64,000 bases of DNA from NCBI RefSeq assembly GCF_003337355.1, contig NZ_QPJW01000001.1, positions 806,001-870,000 of the forward strand, read 5' to 3'. The notes under the pieces are model-generated. The model saw nothing but the letters and a program-made list of their open reading frames with translations. It was not told the DNA's origin and searched no databases. Both the position numbers and the translations under genes were made by a program. Shown piece by piece: positions 51,735 through 60,716 of the stretch. The stretch is from Fontibacillus phaseoli (lineage in GTDB: Bacteria > Bacillota > Bacilli > Paenibacillales > Paenibacillaceae). The stretch's first letter is position 1, and each line of letters opens with the position of its first letter.

Positions 51735-53601
51735 AACGGCGTTAAAAATTTGTGGACTTCAAAGCGTTGAAGTGCTAAAATCTATGATAAACTTGCCGAT
51801 TGATTATATCGGATTTGTTTTTGCCAGAAGCAAGCGACAGGTCAACAGGTCGCAGGCGGCAGAATTGGGTGCTGTCCTGAAAACATGGCAAAGCGGAGTA
51901 ATCCCGGAAAGCGTCGGTGTGTTCGTGAATCCTTCGCTGGAAGAGCTTGGTGATATTCTGTCCGTCACACCGTTGGATATTGTCCAATTGCACGGTGTTG
52001 AAAGCCCGGAATTTTGCCGGCAAGTCAAGGAAAAGTATGGAGTGAAAATATTTAAAGCCTTTTCCGTACAACGAGATGGAAACTTGCACGGGGACCTGGC
52101 TTTTGAGACATATGACGGTGTGATTGACGGGCTGCTGCTCGATACTTATGATCCGCATTATGGCGGAGGCTCCGGTGTAGCGTTCGCCTGGAATCAGGCG
52201 GCACCCTATCAGCGCTGGGCCAAGCAACGCGGAATTCCGTTTTTCGCTGCCGGCGGACTTCATCCGGGCAATGTGGAACAATTGATCTCGGTGATGTCCC
52301 CGGACGGTGTCGACGTATCCAGCGGCGTAGAGAGTGACGGAATCAAAGATCTGAGTAAGATCGCAGCATTTGTGGAGAGGGTGAAGGGGAGCATGACGCA
52401 AAAGAAACAGGTACCGGACGAACAGGGCCGCTTTGGTCCTTTCGGAGGCCGCTATGTCCCGGAAACGCTGATGAACGCTTTGTTGGAACTGGAGTCTTCG
52501 TACCGCCAATTTCAGGATGATCCTGAATTTCAGGCGGAGATCGATTATTTGCTGAAGCAGTATTCCGGACGGGAAACGCCGCTTTATTATGCGGAACGGT
52601 TAACCGAATATCTGGGAGGCGCTAAGATTTATCTCAAGCGCGAGGACCTGAATCATACAGGAGCTCATAAAATCAACAACGCCATTGGCCAGGGGATATT
52701 AGCCAAGCGGATGGGTAAACAGAAGGTTATCGCCGAGACCGGAGCGGGCCAGCATGGCGTGGCCACAGCCACGGTTGCCGCCTTACTCGGCTTGGAATGC
52801 AAGGTATTCATGGGTGAAGAAGATACGAAGCGGCAGCAGCTCAACGTATTCCGGATGAAGCTGCTCGGCGCGGAGGTAGTGCCTGTGCTGTCGGGCACCC
52901 GCACGTTGAAGGATGCTTGTAACGAGGCACTTCGTTATTGGGTCAGCAATGTGCATGACACGTTCTACATCCTCGGCTCCGCGACGGGCCCTCATCCGTA
53001 TCCGATGATGGTCCGCAATTTCCAGCGAATTATCGGCGATGAAACCCGACGGCAAATTTTGGAGGCGGAAGGCCGACTGCCGGATATGTTGATCGCCGCC
53101 GTAGGCGGGGGCAGCAACGCCATCGGTATGTTTTATCCGTTCGTGGAGGATACTTCCGTGCAGTTAGTCGGCGTGGAAGCCGCCGGCAGAGGCGTGGAAA
53201 CGGAATTCCACGCAGCGACTATGACCAAGGGAACCAAAGGCGTGTTCCAAGGTTCGATGAGCTATTTGCTTCAGGACGCTTTCGGACAGGTTCTGCCGGC
53301 CCATTCGATTTCGGCAGGTCTGGATTACCCGGGAATCGGGCCGGAGCACTCCTACTTGAAAGACATTCAACGAGCCAAGTACTATCCGATTACCGACCGA
53401 GAAGCCTTGGATGCCTTGCAATTGCTTTGCCGCCAGGAAGGGATTATCCCGGCCCTGGAATCCGCGCATGCCGTCGCCCAGACCCTCAAGCTGGCGCCGG
53501 AAATGAGTAAAGACGAATTGATCGTGATATGTCTTTCCGGCCGCGGCGATAAGGACGTGGAGTCGATAATGGCTTATACGGAAGGGGGCGTCGAGCTATG
53601 A
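51727..53601 (+). CDS. trpFB: TrpF-TrpB fusion: phosphoribosylanthranilate isomerase and tryptophan synthase beta
   Basis: One uninterrupted frame of 624 codons. Residues 1-222 are a full-length TrpF barrel ([57 protein letters not shown]). Residues 223-624 are a full-length Trp[34 protein letters not shown] with the pyridoxal-phosphate lysine at about residue 315, [14 protein letters not shown] and [12 protein letters not shown]. The junction ATG at 52393 is preceded by AAGGGGAG only a few bases away, so separate TrpB could also be made by internal initiation. Both halves have all key residues; trpA follows with an ATGA overlap. Confidence 0.88.
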   Translation: MGETALKICGLQSVEVLKSMINLPIDYIGFVFARSKRQVNRSQAAELGAVLKTWQSGVIPESVGVFVNPSLEELGDILSVTPLDIVQLHGVESPEFCRQVKEKYGVKIFKAFSVQRDGNLHGDLAFETYDGVIDGLLLDTYDPHYGGGSGVAFAWNQAAPYQRWAKQRGIPFFAAGGLHPGNVEQLISVMSPDGVDVSSGVESDGIKDLSKIAAFVERVKGSMTQKKQVPDEQGRFGPFGGRYVPETLMNALLELESSYRQFQDDPEFQAEIDYLLKQYSGRETPLYYAERLTEYLGGAKIYLKREDLNHTGAHKINNAIGQGILAKRMGKQKVIAETGAGQHGVATATVAALLGLECKVFMGEEDTKRQQLNVFRMKLLGAEVVPVLSGTRTLKDACNEALRYWVSNVHDTFYILGSATGPHPYPMMVRNFQRIIGDETRRQILEAEGRLPDMLIAAVGGGSNAIGMFYPFVEDTSVQLVGVEAAGRGVETEFHAATMTKGTKGVFQGSMSYLLQDAFGQVLPAHSISAGLDYPGIGPEHSYLKDIQRAKYYPITDREALDALQLLCRQEGIIPALESAHAVAQTLKLAPEMSKDELIVICLSGRGDKDVESIMAYTEGGVEL

Positions 53602-54425
53602 ACGGAGCAGCCGTGAACTTGATAGAGCAGACGTTTGCGAATCTTTGGTCCGAAGGGCAAACGGCGCTGATCCCTTTTATTACCGTCGGTGACCCTGATC
53701 TGGAGACAACGCTCGATATTATCGTGGAACTGGAGCGGGCCGGAGCCGATATTCTTGAGCTGGGCGTGCCTTATTCCGATCCGTTGGCCGACGGTCCGGT
53801 CATTCAACGGGCTTCGGAGCGGGCCCTGGTTACCCAAATCTCCGTTGAAACCTGTATTGATACGGCGCGGCAAGCTAGAGAACGAGGCGTAAAGATGCCG
53901 TTCGTGTTGTTCACCTATTACAATCCGGTGCTGCAAACCGGGCTTGAGCGGTTCTTCGGGCTTTTGCAGGACGCCGGCGTCAGCGGGGTCATAATTCCGG
54001 ACTTGCCTTATGAAGAGTCGGAAGAGGTATTGAAGCAGGCCGACCGAGCCAACATTATGCTTGTCCCGCTAGTAGCTCCTACGTCCAGCAGCCGCATCTC
54101 GATGATCCTGTCCCGGGCGAGAGGATTCGTCTACTGCGTTTCATCCCTGGGAGTAACCGGAGAGCGGAGCGCTTTTCACCAACATGTGGATGAGTTCATT
54201 CTTTCGGTGAAGTCACAGACCGATCTGCCCGTCGCCGTAGGCTTCGGCATCTCCAGTAGGGAACAAGCCGAACGGTTCTCGAAGATTTGCGACGGCGTCG
54301 TCGTCGGCAGCGCGATCGTGCGAAAAATCGAAGAGAGTTTGCCGTTGCTAGGAATGAAAGAAACTAAGGAACAGGGATTGTTGCAAATTCGTGACTTTGT
54401 GGCACAATTAAAGATAAAAAATTAG
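53598..54425 (+). CDS. trpA: Tryptophan synthase alpha subunit
   Basis: A TIM-barrel subunit of 275 residues that cleaves indole-3-glycerol phosphate and passes indole to Trp[19 protein letters not shown] contains the catalytic Glu and Asp, with [11 protein letters not shown] and the phosphate loop [11 protein letters not shown]. It overlaps the trpB part by four bases, so the subunits of the complex are translated together. It is about eight residues longer than B. subtilis TrpA. Confidence 0.96.
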   Translation: MNGAAVNLIEQTFANLWSEGQTALIPFITVGDPDLETTLDIIVELERAGADILELGVPYSDPLADGPVIQRASERALVTQISVETCIDTARQARERGVKMPFVLFTYYNPVLQTGLERFFGLLQDAGVSGVIIPDLPYEESEEVLKQADRANIMLVPLVAPTSSSRISMILSRARGFVYCVSSLGVTGERSAFHQHVDEFILSVKSQTDLPVAVGFGISSREQAERFSKICDGVVVGSAIVRKIEESLPLLGMKETKEQGLLQIRDFVAQLKIKN

Positions 54426-54471
54426 CCGATCCGGCTTGAGCCGATTGGCATGGACCGAGGAGGAAATAGAT

Positions 54472-55569
54472 ATGTTACCTAAACCCCATATCGTGAATCT
54501 TCCTGTGTATCAGCCGGGAAAACCGATAGAAGAAGTGAAGCGCGAACTTGGACTACAGGAAGTCATCAAGCTCGCTTCCAATGAGAACCCGTATGGTTGT
54601 TCCCCTCGCGTACGCGCGGCCATTGAATCGGAGTTGGCTAATATCAGCCTGTATCCGGACGGCAGCGCCGCGGAGTTGACCGAAGTGCTTGCGGGTCACC
54701 ATGGGGTCAACCGGGATCAGATTATATTCGGCTGCGGCTCCGACGAAATTATCGCATTGATCGCCCGGGCGTTCTTTTTGCCCGGAGATGAAACTGTGAT
54801 GGCGGATGCAACCTTCTCCGTATACAAGAGCAATGCCGATATCGAAGGTGCGGTAAGCATCGAGGTTCCGCTCCTGGACGGCACCCATGATTTGGATGCC
54901 ATGCTGGGCAAGATCGGCGCAAAAACGAAAGTCGTTTGGGTTTGTAATCCGAACAACCCGACGGGAACGATCGTTTCCGACTGTGAACTGAAGTCCTTTC
55001 TGGACCAGGTACCGGACCATGTTTTGGTCGTTCTGGATGAAGCTTATGCGGAATATGTCACCGATCCGGAATATTCGGACGGGATCAAGTTGTTGTCCAA
55101 GTATCCTAACCTGATTGTATTACGGACATTTTCAAAGATATACGGACTTGCATCTCTCCGAATCGGTTACGGAATCGGGCAGCCGGGCGTGATCAAACTG
55201 ATCAACCAGGTCCGCGAGCCGTTTAATACGTCGCGAATCGCTCAGGCCGCAGCCAAGGCTTCGATAATAGATCACGGGTTTGTAGCCGACTGCCGGGCCA
55301 AAAACCGCGATGGCATTCTCTATTTGAATGAACAGTTCGACCGCTTGCAACTGCCTTATTTTCCGGCACACGGAAATTTTATTATGGTCGATGTAAAGAC
55401 GCCGGCTGTGGAGATATTCCAATCGCTACTCAAGCTGGGCGTCATCGTCAGAGCCGGTTTTCCGAAATACCGTAATCATATTCGGGTCACCGTCGGTTCG
55501 ACCGATCAGAACGCCAAGTTTATCGCCGCACTGGAGAACGTGTTATCCGAGCAGGGTGCTCGAGTATAG
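54472..55569 (+). CDS. hisC: Histidinol-phosphate / aromatic aminotransferase HisC
   Basis: A pyridoxal-phosphate aminotransferase of 365 residues. IKLASNENPYGCSP, VWVCNPNNPTGT, LDEAYAEYV and the Schiff-base lysine region TFSKIYGLASLRIGYG are present. In B. subtilis hisC lies here in the aro-trp cluster and serves histidine, tyrosine and phenylalanine synthesis. ATG 54472 follows GAGGAGG; an upstream TTG at 54436 lacks a site. Confidence 0.94.
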   Translation: MLPKPHIVNLPVYQPGKPIEEVKRELGLQEVIKLASNENPYGCSPRVRAAIESELANISLYPDGSAAELTEVLAGHHGVNRDQIIFGCGSDEIIALIARAFFLPGDETVMADATFSVYKSNADIEGAVSIEVPLLDGTHDLDAMLGKIGAKTKVVWVCNPNNPTGTIVSDCELKSFLDQVPDHVLVVLDEAYAEYVTDPEYSDGIKLLSKYPNLIVLRTFSKIYGLASLRIGYGIGQPGVIKLINQVREPFNTSRIAQAAAKASIIDHGFVADCRAKNRDGILYLNEQFDRLQLPYFPAHGNFIMVDVKTPAVEIFQSLLKLGVIVRAGFPKYRNHIRVTVGSTDQNAKFIAALENVLSEQGARV

Positions 55570-55607
55570 AACCATTACTTTAATAATCAGAAATCGAGTG
55601 AAAAAAA

Positions 55608-56702
55608 ATGACGACTAAAGTTGCAATTTTCGGGGTGGGGCTGATCGGCGGCTCGCTCGCTTTATGCCTTAAGGGTAAGCCGGGCATTACGGTGATCGGC
55701 CACAGCCCACGCCCCGGTTCCTTGAGCCGGATGATTGAACGCGGGGTTGTGGATGCCGCGACGCTCTCCATGGAGGAGGCGGCGCTAGACGCCGACTTTA
55801 TTTTTTTGTGCGTGCCGGTCGGGAATCTGGAAGAATATCTGGAAGAACTTTATGCCATGCCATTGAAGCCGGGCTGCATCATTACGGATGTCGGAAGCAC
55901 CAAGGCTTCGGTTGCGGCACGGGCCAGAAGCTTTTCGCTTCCGGGCGTACATTTTATCGGCGGCCATCCGATGGCCGGGTCCGAACGCTCGGGCGTGGAC
56001 GCCGCTTCCACGTTGCTGTTCGAAAATGCCTATTACGTGCTGACGCCGTCCCCGGACGTGCCCGAAGATGCATATTCCCGGTTGGAAAAGTTGTTAGCTT
56101 ATACGCGGGCCCAAATCGTCCGTATCGATCCGGTCATGCACGATCAAATCGTTGGGGCCATCAGTCATTTGCCGCATATTATCGCGGTGGCGCTGGTAAA
56201 TCAGGTGTGCGATTACAATGACAACAATGAGCTTTACCGGACGCTGGCCGCCGGCGGGTTCCGCGACATTACCCGCATCGCTTCCAGCGACCCGCTGATT
56301 TGGAGAGATATTCTCCTTAGCAACCGGGAAGTGCTCCTGTCGTTGCTCCGGGACTGGAATGCCGAGATCGGCAACTTTATCGGTTTGCTTGAAGGACAAG
56401 ATGGCGAAGGCATCAAGCAAGCCTTCGAAAAAGCCAATCTGTTCCGCGGCGAGCTGCCGGAACGGAGGAAGGGAGCGATCACTTCCTTGTTTGATCTGTA
56501 TATTGATGTCCCCGATACGCCGGGAATCATCGGACAGATCGCCACGGAGCTCGGCGTTCGCCACATCAACTTGAGCAATATGCAAATCATCGAAAGCCGG
56601 GAGGATGTTCCCGGCGTCCTCCGCCTATCGTTCCGGCAGGAAACCGATATGGAACGGGCAAAAGAGCATTTGCACTCGCTTGGCTATTCCGTTTACGTTT
56701 AA
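55608..56702 (+). CDS. tyrA: Prephenate dehydrogenase with ACT domain
   Basis: An enzyme of 364 residues that converts prephenate to 4-hydroxyphenylpyruvate. An N-terminal NAD-binding fold (FGVGLIGGSLALCLKG), FIGGHPMAGSERSGV and the catalytic His region VGAISHLPHIIAVAL are followed by an ACT domain (from about residue 295, DLYIDVPDTPGIIGQIA) for tyrosine feedback. The ribosome binding site is weak. In B. subtilis aroE (EPSP synthase) follows; here the operon ends. Confidence 0.95.
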   Translation: MTTKVAIFGVGLIGGSLALCLKGKPGITVIGHSPRPGSLSRMIERGVVDAATLSMEEAALDADFIFLCVPVGNLEEYLEELYAMPLKPGCIITDVGSTKASVAARARSFSLPGVHFIGGHPMAGSERSGVDAASTLLFENAYYVLTPSPDVPEDAYSRLEKLLAYTRAQIVRIDPVMHDQIVGAISHLPHIIAVALVNQVCDYNDNNELYRTLAAGGFRDITRIASSDPLIWRDILLSNREVLLSLLRDWNAEIGNFIGLLEGQDGEGIKQAFEKANLFRGELPERRKGAITSLFDLYIDVPDTPGIIGQIATELGVRHINLSNMQIIESREDVPGVLRLSFRQETDMERAKEHLHSLGYSVYV

Positions 56703-56709
56703 ATTCGCG

Positions 56710-56725
56710 GGGGCTGAAAAGCCCC
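56710..56725 (+). terminator. Hairpin after tyrA
   Basis: GGGGCT-GAAA-AGCCCC, a GNRA-loop hairpin right after the tyrA stop. There is no T run, so it may stabilize the 3' end rather than terminate. Confidence 0.45.
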
Positions 56726-56737
56726 GTATTCGGCGAA

Positions 56738-56752
56738 ATGAAAACGCTTATA
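56738..56752 (+). promoter_or_regulatory. Upstream cre-like site
   Basis: ATGAAAACGCTTATA matches the CcpA cre consensus WTGNAANCGNWNNCW at all but one defined position. It starts 31 bases before the second, perfect site, about three helical turns. Confidence 0.5.
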
Positions 56753-56760
56753 AAAAAGTG

Positions 56761-56789
56761 TTGACAGAATGAAAACGTATACATATAAT
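56761..56789 (+). promoter_or_regulatory. Perfect sigma-A promoter overlapped by a cre site
   Basis: TTGACA (56761-56766), a 17-base spacer and TATAAT (56784-56789), a full consensus match. The spacer contains ATGAAAACGTATACA (56769-56783), which fits the CcpA consensus WTGNAANCGNWNNCW at every defined position. Binding there would block RNA polymerase. No reading frame with a ribosome binding site follows before the terminator at 56852. Confidence 0.85.
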
Positions 56790-56795
56790 AAAAGT

Positions 56796-56879
56796 ACAGT
56801 ATGGTTTCTCTCCACTCCTATCCAATATCTTTTGCTCGGTAGTGAGCAAAGACCGCTTCTTACGAAGCGGTTTTTTTTT
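56796..56879 (+). ncRNA. Candidate small regulatory RNA, about 84 nt
   Basis: The stretch from the predicted start of the consensus promoter to a strong terminator. It has a 35-base single-stranded 5' part with the pyrimidine run TTTCTCTCCACTCCTATCC (complementary to Shine-Dalgarno sequences), a hairpin TTTGCTC-GGTAGT-GAGCAAA (56831-56850), and the terminator ACCGCTTC-TTAC-GAAGCGGT plus T (56852-56879). There is no start codon with a binding site. This architecture is that of Hfq- or CsfG/FsrA-like trans-acting RNAs. It is not the leader of the response regulator gene at 57004, because the terminator intervenes. Targets are unknown. Confidence 0.75.
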
Positions 56880-57003
56880 GCGTTTTGAGGCCTTTTCGTT
56901 TCTTCGGGGGACTCATCTCGAAATAGTGGTCAAAACCTGCTATCATACATAATAGAGAGCATCCAAATAACGGCATAAAATTCAGGCATTTAAAGGAGAT
57001 TCA

Positions 57004-57696
57004 ATGAACGACCCGATACATATTTTAGTTGCTGAAGATGACGGCGACATCAACCGATTGCTGTGCAGCATTATTAAGAAAAGCGGTTATAATCCCCAGC
57101 CCGCCTATTCCGGAACGGAGGCGCTCCTTTATCTGGAGCAGCGTCAATGGAGCATGTTGCTGCTGGACCTAATGCTGCCTGGCATGACGGGGGAGGAATT
57201 GCTCCAGCGGATCGACGGAAGGGACGACATGCCGGTTATTATTATTTCGGCCAAAGGTGAGCCCCAAACCAAGGTGTCCGCCTTACGCGGAGGAGCGGAT
57301 GATTTTATTACGAAACCTTTCGACGTCGAGGAAGTATCTGCGCGCATTGATACCCATCTGCGTTTGTATGCTCGAATCACACAACCGGCTTTGCCTAACG
57401 TGCTTCGGCACAAGGGGCTTGTGCTTGATCAAGATACCCTGTCGGTTACTGCAGACGGGGCGGAGCTGTCGCTCACGGCACGAGAGTTTGAGATTCTTTC
57501 GTTACTTTTGTCGGCCCCGAAGAAGGTGTTCACGAAATCCAATTTGTATGAAAGGGTTTGGGACGAACCATTCTACGGAGACGATAACACGGTCAACGTC
57601 CATATGAGTAATTTGCGCAGCAAGCTGGCTAAGGCCGCTCCCGGAAGTGAATTTATCGAGACGGTATGGGGCATGGGCTATCGGCTCAAGCCTTAA
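57004..57696 (+). CDS. OmpR-family response regulator
   Basis: A regulator of 230 residues: receiver domain with Glu11, Asp12, Asp13, phospho-acceptor Asp55 (LLLDLMLPG) and Lys in ITKPFD, then a winged-helix DNA-binding domain (from about 130) with YGDDNTVNVHMSNLRSKL. It heads a module with an ABC transporter and a histidine kinase, the layout of antimicrobial-peptide-sensing systems in Firmicutes. A clear AAAGGAG precedes the ATG. The end of the gene overlaps the first of four CTTAAG repeats that it may bind. Confidence 0.9.
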   Translation: MNDPIHILVAEDDGDINRLLCSIIKKSGYNPQPAYSGTEALLYLEQRQWSMLLLDLMLPGMTGEELLQRIDGRDDMPVIIISAKGEPQTKVSALRGGADDFITKPFDVEEVSARIDTHLRLYARITQPALPNVLRHKGLVLDQDTLSVTADGAELSLTAREFEILSLLLSAPKKVFTKSNLYERVWDEPFYGDDNTVNVHMSNLRSKLAKAAPGSEFIETVWGMGYRLKP

Positions 57697-57747
57697 GACA
57701 TTCTTAAGATTTGGCTTAAGCTCTTCTTATGTAATAGCTTCTATACT
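57692..57747 (+). promoter_or_regulatory. Phased direct-repeat operator and promoter of the ABC genes
   Basis: CTTAAG at 57692, 57703 and 57715 and CTTATG at 57726, spaced 11, 12 and 11 bases: one face of the helix, as OmpR-type regulators bind. A -10 box TATACT lies at 57742-57747 but no -35 box stands 17 bases upstream, which fits a promoter that needs an activator. The upstream response regulator is the likely ligand (inference). Confidence 0.7.
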
Positions 57748-57779
57748 TGGTCTATCAAGAAAAGGAGGCCAAGAAGACG

Positions 57780-58703
57780 ATGCAAGAATATGTATTAAAG
57801 ACAAATCAGATATCCAAAAAATTCAAGGGCCATACAGCGCTGGACAAAGTCAATTTGTCTATTCGCAAAGGCTCCATTTATGGCTTTATTGGGCAAAACG
57901 GAGCCGGAAAATCAACGTTGATTCGCATGGTGACGGGACTTGCTTTTCCGACGGAAGGAATGATTGAACTGTTCGGCGCGAGCGATGAATGGGCTTTGAT
58001 CCAGGCTCGTAAGCGGATCGGCTCGATGATTGAGAGCCCTGCCTTGTTTCCCCATATGACCGCCAGTGAGAATCTGGAAGCGAACCGGATTCTGCGCGGT
58101 ATCCCCGGCAGAGATTGCGTTCCAAGGATGCTGGAGCAGGTTGGACTGCAGGAGGCCGGCAAGAAGAAAGCAAAAAATTTCTCGCTTGGGATGAAGCAGC
58201 GGCTAGGTCTTGCGATTGCTTTACTGGGGGATCCGGAGTTCCTGATCCTGGACGAGCCAACCAACGGGTTGGATCCGATGGGCGTCATCGAAATGCGCGA
58301 ACTGCTCAAGCGGCTAAACCGCGAGCTGGGCATTACCATAATGATCTCAAGTCATATTCTAAGCGAGTTGCATTTGATGGCAAGCCATTACGGTATTATC
58401 CATCGCGGCGTGTTGCTGGAACAACTCACCGCCCGGGAATTGAATGACAAGTGTCAGCAGTACGTGTTTATCAAGGTGGATAATCCCGATATGGCAACGG
58501 CCGTCATTCAGAACGAACTGGGCACGGCCGATTTCGAAGTGATGCAGGATGGGGCCATCAAGCTGTACAGCTGCATTGAGCAGCCGGGCAAATTATCGTC
58601 GTTGCTTTTCTCCGCGGGCCTGGAAATCGAGAAGTTTATGCCCATGGGCGAAGATTTGGAGACTTACTTCACGAAGCGGATCGGGGGTAATTCTCATGTA
58701 TAA
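57780..58703 (+). CDS. ABC transporter ATPase (BcrA-type)
   Basis: An ATPase of 307 residues. Walker A GQNGAGKST (38-46), signature FSLGMKQRLGLAIAL, Walker B LILDEPTNGLDP and the switch His in ISSHIL are all intact, followed by a C-terminal extension of about 85 residues typical of drug- or lantibiotic-export ATPases. ATG 57780 follows AAGGAGG. It overlaps the permease gene by eight bases. Role in export or immunity to a peptide antibiotic is inferred from family and context. Confidence 0.9.
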   Translation: MQEYVLKTNQISKKFKGHTALDKVNLSIRKGSIYGFIGQNGAGKSTLIRMVTGLAFPTEGMIELFGASDEWALIQARKRIGSMIESPALFPHMTASENLEANRILRGIPGRDCVPRMLEQVGLQEAGKKKAKNFSLGMKQRLGLAIALLGDPEFLILDEPTNGLDPMGVIEMRELLKRLNRELGITIMISSHILSELHLMASHYGIIHRGVLLEQLTARELNDKCQQYVFIKVDNPDMATAVIQNELGTADFEVMQDGAIKLYSCIEQPGKLSSLLFSAGLEIEKFMPMGEDLETYFTKRIGGNSHV

Positions 58704-59457
58704 TCTGATCAGGGTCGAGTTTTTTAAACTCCGTAAGAACAGATCGTTTTGGACATTGCTGTTCGCGATTTCCGTTCTCTCACTCGTGTACCCTATGTTG
58801 TATTATTTTGATCATCGTTCCAGTGGAGAGCCTCAGTTCACGGGTGCACAATTTTTGTTAACTTTTATTTCCAGCAATGCCTATGTAATTAAATTCGGCG
58901 TAGCGGTTCTGGCCGGGTTCTTCATCTCCAACGAGTATTCCACAGGTGTCATGAAGACGATCGCTTCATCGGGCAACACCAGAGGACGACTGTTCGCGGC
59001 AAAGCTGATCGTATTCGCGGTCGGAGCGATGGCGATTTCACTCGTCTTTCCAATCGTCAGTACGGTCGAAGTCTCGCTGCTTTCGGGGTTTGGTCAACTG
59101 CCAGAGGGGAGCAGCGTGTTATTCCTATCTCGAGTGCTCGGACTGACTCTATTGTACACGGCGGGTTACGCTGCTATCGGGGCACTGTTCACTGTAATTT
59201 TTACCGACAGCGGCAAAACGATTGGCTTCTCGATGATTTTCTTCCTTATGATCGATATGGCATTAGCTGCAGTAGGTTCAAAGATATCCTTCTTCGCTAC
59301 TTTGTACGACTATTCTATTTTCAAACTGGTAGGCGATATCGGGAAGCCTAGTATCGACAGCGGAGATTTACCGGCGCTCCTGCTCGTGCCGTTGTTGACG
59401 TTTGTCGTAGTCGGGATGCTTGGTATTCTTGTGTTCCGCAGAAAAGAAATTAAATAA
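58696..59457 (+). CDS. ABC-2 type transporter permease
   Basis: A permease of 253 residues with six membrane segments. It opens with the conserved basic LIRVEFFKLRKNRSFW motif of LanF/BcrB-like permeases, and ISNEYSTGVMKTIASSG is the cytoplasmic coupling helix. ATG 58696 lies within the end of the ATPase gene behind GGGGGTAA. It has only one permease subunit, so a homodimer with two ATPases is likely. Confidence 0.88.
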   Translation: MYNLIRVEFFKLRKNRSFWTLLFAISVLSLVYPMLYYFDHRSSGEPQFTGAQFLLTFISSNAYVIKFGVAVLAGFFISNEYSTGVMKTIASSGNTRGRLFAAKLIVFAVGAMAISLVFPIVSTVEVSLLSGFGQLPEGSSVLFLSRVLGLTLLYTAGYAAIGALFTVIFTDSGKTIGFSMIFFLMIDMALAAVGSKISFFATLYDYSIFKLVGDIGKPSIDSGDLPALLLVPLLTFVVVGMLGILVFRRKEIK

Positions 59458-59477
59458 CAGATGGAAGGGGCGGGAGA

Positions 59478-60395
59478 ATGCTGCTTATCCTGACGATCAT
59501 TTCGGTTGCAACGGCAGTTCTCCTGCTTGTCCGTCTATGGATGATAAGGCGGGAATTAGGGCGGATGACGGGGCAATTACAAGGCTATAACGAGCAGGCA
59601 ACCGGTAAAAAAATCGACGTGGCCCTGTTCGACGCGAAGCTCGAGGCGCTTGCTGGGCAAATCAATCGACAATCCCATTTATTGCTCGAAGCGGGAGCCT
59701 ACCGAAAAGTCATTGAAAATGAATTTCGGCAGGCGGTTGCGAACATCTCCCATGATATTCGAACCCCGTTAACCTCCATCTTTGGGTATATTCAACTGTT
59801 GGAGTCGGAGTCCATTACGCCTGAGGAAAAGCTTGAATACGTCGCTATCGTTAAAAATCGGACGAAACGACTGCAGGCGCTATTGAACGATTTTTTCGAG
59901 CTTTCCGTGATCGAATCGTTGGATTATCCACTTACAACCGAAAAGCTGGGGATGACGTCTCTGCTCTCTGACATTCTGGTAGGATTCTACGATTCCTTCA
60001 GCGAACGCGATATCATACCGGATATACGGCTGCCTGACGGTAATATCTTTGTATACGCCGACGAATCGGCTGTACGGAGAGTTGTTGAAAATTTGTTAGT
60101 CAATACGGTGAAACATGCGACAGGGCAGGTGGAAATCATATTCAAGCGGCAAAGGGAGACGGCCTCCCTCACGATTGTAAACGATGCGGAGGAATTAGCC
60201 GGAAGCGATGTTAGTCTCCTGTTTGACCGGTTCTACACCGCAGACCGCAACCGATCCGCTCAAGCATCCGGACTCGGCCTCTCCATTGCCAAAAGCCTGA
60301 TGATCAAAATGGGGGGGACGCTGACAGCCGAGCTTAACGGCGTGAAGCTAACGATGACCTGCCGCTGGAAACTGGCCGCAGAGGCACAAATTTAA
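59478..60395 (+). CDS. Sensor histidine kinase
   Basis: A kinase of 305 residues. One membrane segment (about 2-22) with no extracellular domain is followed by a coiled-coil linker, a dimerization domain with His92 (ANISHDIRTPLTSIFGYIQLL) and an ATPase domain with ENLLVNTVKHA and ASGLGLSIAKSLM. The D-box region is degenerate (IVNDAEEL). With no sensor domain it may sense the state of the adjacent transporter, as in other peptide-detoxification modules. It is last in the operon, before a terminator. Confidence 0.88.
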   Translation: MLLILTIISVATAVLLLVRLWMIRRELGRMTGQLQGYNEQATGKKIDVALFDAKLEALAGQINRQSHLLLEAGAYRKVIENEFRQAVANISHDIRTPLTSIFGYIQLLESESITPEEKLEYVAIVKNRTKRLQALLNDFFELSVIESLDYPLTTEKLGMTSLLSDILVGFYDSFSERDIIPDIRLPDGNIFVYADESAVRRVVENLLVNTVKHATGQVEIIFKRQRETASLTIVNDAEELAGSDVSLLFDRFYTADRNRSAQASGLGLSIAKSLMIKMGGTLTAELNGVKLTMTCRWKLAAEAQI

Positions 60396-60427
60396 CAATT
60401 TGCAGGAGTTATTAGCAATTTCTAAGA

Positions 60428-60456
60428 GGAGCCTTGGATTCATAATCCAAGGCTCC
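60428..60456 (+). terminator. Strong hairpin after the kinase gene
   Basis: GGAGCCTTGGATT-CAT-AATCCAAGGCTCC, a perfect 13-bp stem with a 3-base loop. The following CTGTTCGTTT is only weakly T-rich. Confidence 0.75.
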
Positions 60457-60540
60457 CTGTTCGTTTCCACGCCACACAGGGAGATTTCGGCAATTTTGAA
60501 GCTTGCGCCTTGTGTTCTATATTTGAATGTGAGTGAGTGG

Positions 60541-60588
60541 AAATGCAGAGATGCAGATATGTAGAAGTATAGAAATGTAGAAGTGCGG
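60541..60588 (+). repeat. Octamer tandem repeat
   Basis: Six imperfect copies of an 8-base unit (consensus AAATGTAG) lie in the 321-base gap between the kinase and SDR genes. Nothing else is seen in 60457-60716 except a possible GGGAGG ribosome site at its end. Confidence 0.6.
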
Positions 60589-60716
60589 TACAAAAGTGAA
60601 CAAGCCCAAAGCCCAAATAACCACACCTCTCAGTTTCTCCACCACTAAATTAGAATGTCCCTACGGAATGGTTTACAATAGATTGGAGATGAAATTTACG
60701 GCGGGAGGTTGAACGT

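Noticed and set aside
60348-60626. Reverse-strand frame of 92 codons in the gap after the kinase gene
   Set aside because: Much of it is translation of the octamer tandem repeat; no ribosome site.
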